Below, piece after piece: positions 49,070-51,410 of a stretch of 51,410 bases of DNA. The DNA is from Candidatus Brockarchaeota archaeon (lineage in GTDB: Archaea; Thermoproteota; EX4484-205; JAAOZP01), in assembly GCA_017601395.1 (NCBI GenBank), contig JAFNIQ010000007.1, positions 1-51,410 of the forward strand, in the 5' to 3' direction. Below the pieces are notes generated by a model. The model ran no database searches. It was not told the origin of the DNA and worked only from the letters and a program-made list of their open reading frames with translations. How positions within the stretch are numbered: position 1 is the stretch's first letter; each line of letters opens with the position of its first letter. The position numbers and the translations under genes are program-made.

Positions 49070-51343
49070 TTGCTCTGCTTCAACTCTAAAAAAGAATATA
49101 TAAGCGTAGCGTGTACCACGCATCGGACGTTTCCAACCGTCATCTACACGGGGAAAGGTTTTTCGTTAAAGCCTTATGTAAGGTTTCAAAACCCCTTCTT
49201 CTCGAGGATAAGGGGTTTGCACGAGCATCATGCGCACCACATAGCCGAGTTTAAAAACAGGCTTATTGCCAGCCTGATCCTTACAGTCCCTATCCTGCTT
49301 TTCTCAGAAACTTTTCAAACGATGATCCTCGGGGGTAAAGCAATAGTTTTCCCTATGCAGGAATACGTGTTGCTAATCCTATCAGCATCCATCTATGTTT
49401 ACGGAGGGTGGCCCTTCCTAAGAGGATTGGTGAACGAGTTGAAAAACAGGCTGCCAGGCATGATGACGCTCATCGGCACAGCCATAACGGTGGCGTTCAC
49501 ATATTCTGCCGCAACAGTTTTCATTTCACTTGGTATGGAGCTCTTCTGGGAGCTCGCCACCCTGATAGACGTGATGCTTCTCGGACACTGGATTGAGGCG
49601 AAGAGCGTTCTCGGAGCCTCAACAGCATTGGAGGAGCTTGTGAGAATAATGCCGACGACAGCCCACGTTTTAAAGAACGGTGAAACAGTCGACGTTCCGG
49701 TCTCAAAGCTTAAGCCGGGGGATGTTGTAGTCGTCAAGCCCGGAGAGAAAATCCCGTCTGACGGCACTGTTTTAGAGGGCTATTCCTTTGTGAACGAGGC
49801 TCTTCTAACAGGCGAGTCGAAACCAGTCGGCAAGCAGGAGGGGGCAAGAGTAATAGGGGGCTCGATAAACGGCGAAGGATCCCTGAAGATTCTCATCGAA
49901 AAGACAGGTGGGGAAACATATTTGGCTCAAGTATTAAAACTGGTTAAGCAGGCTCAGGAAAGCCGAACTAGAACCCAGGACTTGGCGAACAGGGCTGCAG
50001 CCCTGCTTTTCTACTTGGCTCTGACAATTTCAATAGCTGCCTACGTCACGTGGCTCGCCTACGGGAAGCCGGAGCAGGCTCTTGAAAGCATGGTTGCAGT
50101 ATTGGTCGTCGCCTGTCCGCATGCCCTCGGCTTAGCGATACCGCTGGTAGTCGCCATCTCAACCTCGATAACCGCGAAGAGCGGGATACTGATCAGGAAT
50201 AGGAAAGCATTTGAAACAGTTAGGAATGTGAGCGCTGTTGTTTTCGACAAGACCGGCACGTTAACCCTCGGCGACTTCGGCGTGAGCGACACTATCCCAC
50301 TGATCCCGGAGGAAGATCTTTTAAAACTGGCTGCAAGCGTCGAGCTGAAATCAGAACACGTTGCCGCCAGGGCGATAGTTGAGTATGCGAAGCGGAAGAA
50401 TGTGGAACTCCTTGAGGCAAAAGAGTTCAGAGCAATCCCCGGTAAAGGGGCTTACGGGAGGGTTGACGGCAAAGAGGTCTACGTCGGTGGAGTAAGCCTC
50501 CTGAACGACATGAAGATAAGCGTTGAAAACGATAAGATGGGCGAGCTTATGAAGCAGGGTAAAACCATGGTTTTCACGCTGGTCGACAGCAGGCTTGCAG
50601 GCGTTTTCGCCCTCTCGGACACTGTTAGGAAGGAATCGTATGAAGCGGTTGAGAAGCTTAGAAAGATGGGAATAAGGGTTTACATGCTTACCGGAGATTC
50701 GCAGGAAGTTGCGAAATGGGTTGCGGAAGAACTAGGTGTGGACGATTATTTCGCGCAGGTCCTGCCGCATGAGAAAGCAGAGAAGATCAGGCTTCTGAAG
50801 GAGAATGGCTTCAGGGTTGCCATGGTCGGGGACGGTGTTAACGACGCGCCCGCGCTCGTCACAGCTGACGTCGGCATAGCGATAGGCGCGGGCACGGATG
50901 TAGCGATAGAGAGCGCAGACATAATCCTTGTTAGAAACGACCCGAGAGATGTTCCAAAGATTATTGAGCTTTCGCGAAAAACATATTCTAAGATGGTTCA
51001 AAACCTCTGGTGGGCAACCGGCTACAACGTTTTAACCATACCACTGGCCGCTGGCGTACTCCATGATCTTGGCATAATCCTGCCGCCTTGGCTGGGCGCG
51101 CTAGTCATGTCGCTTAGCACAGTCATAGTTGCTTTAAATACTCAGACCCTGAGAAAATACGAGCCGGAGGGGATGCAGATGGAGAGGAGAAGAATGGTTA
51201 CCGACCCCGTGTGCGGGATGAAAATAGAGCCTGAAACAGCTTACAGCAGGCTGGAGTACAGTGGACAAACCGTATACTTCTGCTCTAGACACTGCGAGGA
51301 GGAATTCAGGAAAAACCCGGAAAAATATGGAAAAAAGAATTAG
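49070..51343 (+). CDS. Heavy-metal P1B-type ATPase, CopB-like (CPH motif), C-terminal YHS domain; true start likely near TTG 49217
   Basis: VVACPHALGLAIPLV, FDKTGTLTLGDFG, MVGDGVNDAPALVTADVGIAIGAGTDVA; His-rich LHEHHAHH N-terminus; C-terminal VTDPVCGMKI...YFCSRHCEEEFRKNPEKY; TATA-like ATATATAAG near 49097. Confidence 0.93.
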   Translation: MLCFNSKKEYISVACTTHRTFPTVIYTGKGFSLKPYVRFQNPFFSRIRGLHEHHAHHIAEFKNRLIASLILTVPILLFSETFQTMILGGKAIVFPMQEYVLLILSASIYVYGGWPFLRGLVNELKNRLPGMMTLIGTAITVAFTYSAATVFISLGMELFWELATLIDVMLLGHWIEAKSVLGASTALEELVRIMPTTAHVLKNGETVDVPVSKLKPGDVVVVKPGEKIPSDGTVLEGYSFVNEALLTGESKPVGKQEGARVIGGSINGEGSLKILIEKTGGETYLAQVLKLVKQAQESRTRTQDLANRAAALLFYLALTISIAAYVTWLAYGKPEQALESMVAVLVVACPHALGLAIPLVVAISTSITAKSGILIRNRKAFETVRNVSAVVFDKTGTLTLGDFGVSDTIPLIPEEDLLKLAASVELKSEHVAARAIVEYAKRKNVELLEAKEFRAIPGKGAYGRVDGKEVYVGGVSLLNDMKISVENDKMGELMKQGKTMVFTLVDSRLAGVFALSDTVRKESYEAVEKLRKMGIRVYMLTGDSQEVAKWVAEELGVDDYFAQVLPHEKAEKIRLLKENGFRVAMVGDGVNDAPALVTADVGIAIGAGTDVAIESADIILVRNDPRDVPKIIELSRKTYSKMVQNLWWATGYNVLTIPLAAGVLHDLGIILPPWLGALVMSLSTVIVALNTQTLRKYEPEGMQMERRRMVTDPVCGMKIEPETAYSRLEYSGQTVYFCSRHCEEEFRKNPEKYGKKN

Positions 51344-51410
51344 CCCTGTAAGTTGAATTAGAAACGAAAAACTGAGGGATGAGGACACATGTTGAAACAG
51401 TGTCCGAGAG

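Noticed and set aside
1-51410. CRISPR arrays, rRNA genes, IS transposases
   Set aside because: No spaced short repeats, rRNA signatures or transposase motifs were seen on either strand.

Overview
The window is an archaeal chromosome segment: class I LysRS, archaeal HMG-CoA synthase/thiolase/DUF35 trio, LysW-dependent lysine/arginine genes, UbiA prenyltransferase, TATA-box promoters and a tRNA-Arg with a small apparent non-canonical intron. Most genes are ordinary housekeeping or catabolic genes. The standout is a compact three-gene cassette at about 20.13-22.96 kb: (i) a 354-aa TGT-like protein carrying an exact C-x-C-x2-C-x25-H zinc signature, (ii) a two-motif LAGLIDADG protein, (iii) a 230-aa protein of no recognised family. 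It lies directly downstream of tRNA-Arg(CCG) and ends in a second, degenerate copy of that tRNA's 3' half, giving an att-like direct repeat, but it contains no recognisable integrase. A divergent, decayed copy with the same gene order lies at about 37.48-39.60 kb and interrupts the lys operon between lysX and lysY. Two copies with the same order in one window suggest a mobile unit that pairs a guanine-transglycosylase-like protein with a homing endonuclease. Mobility and function are inferred. No database search was possible; family calls come from motif recognition in the supplied translations.
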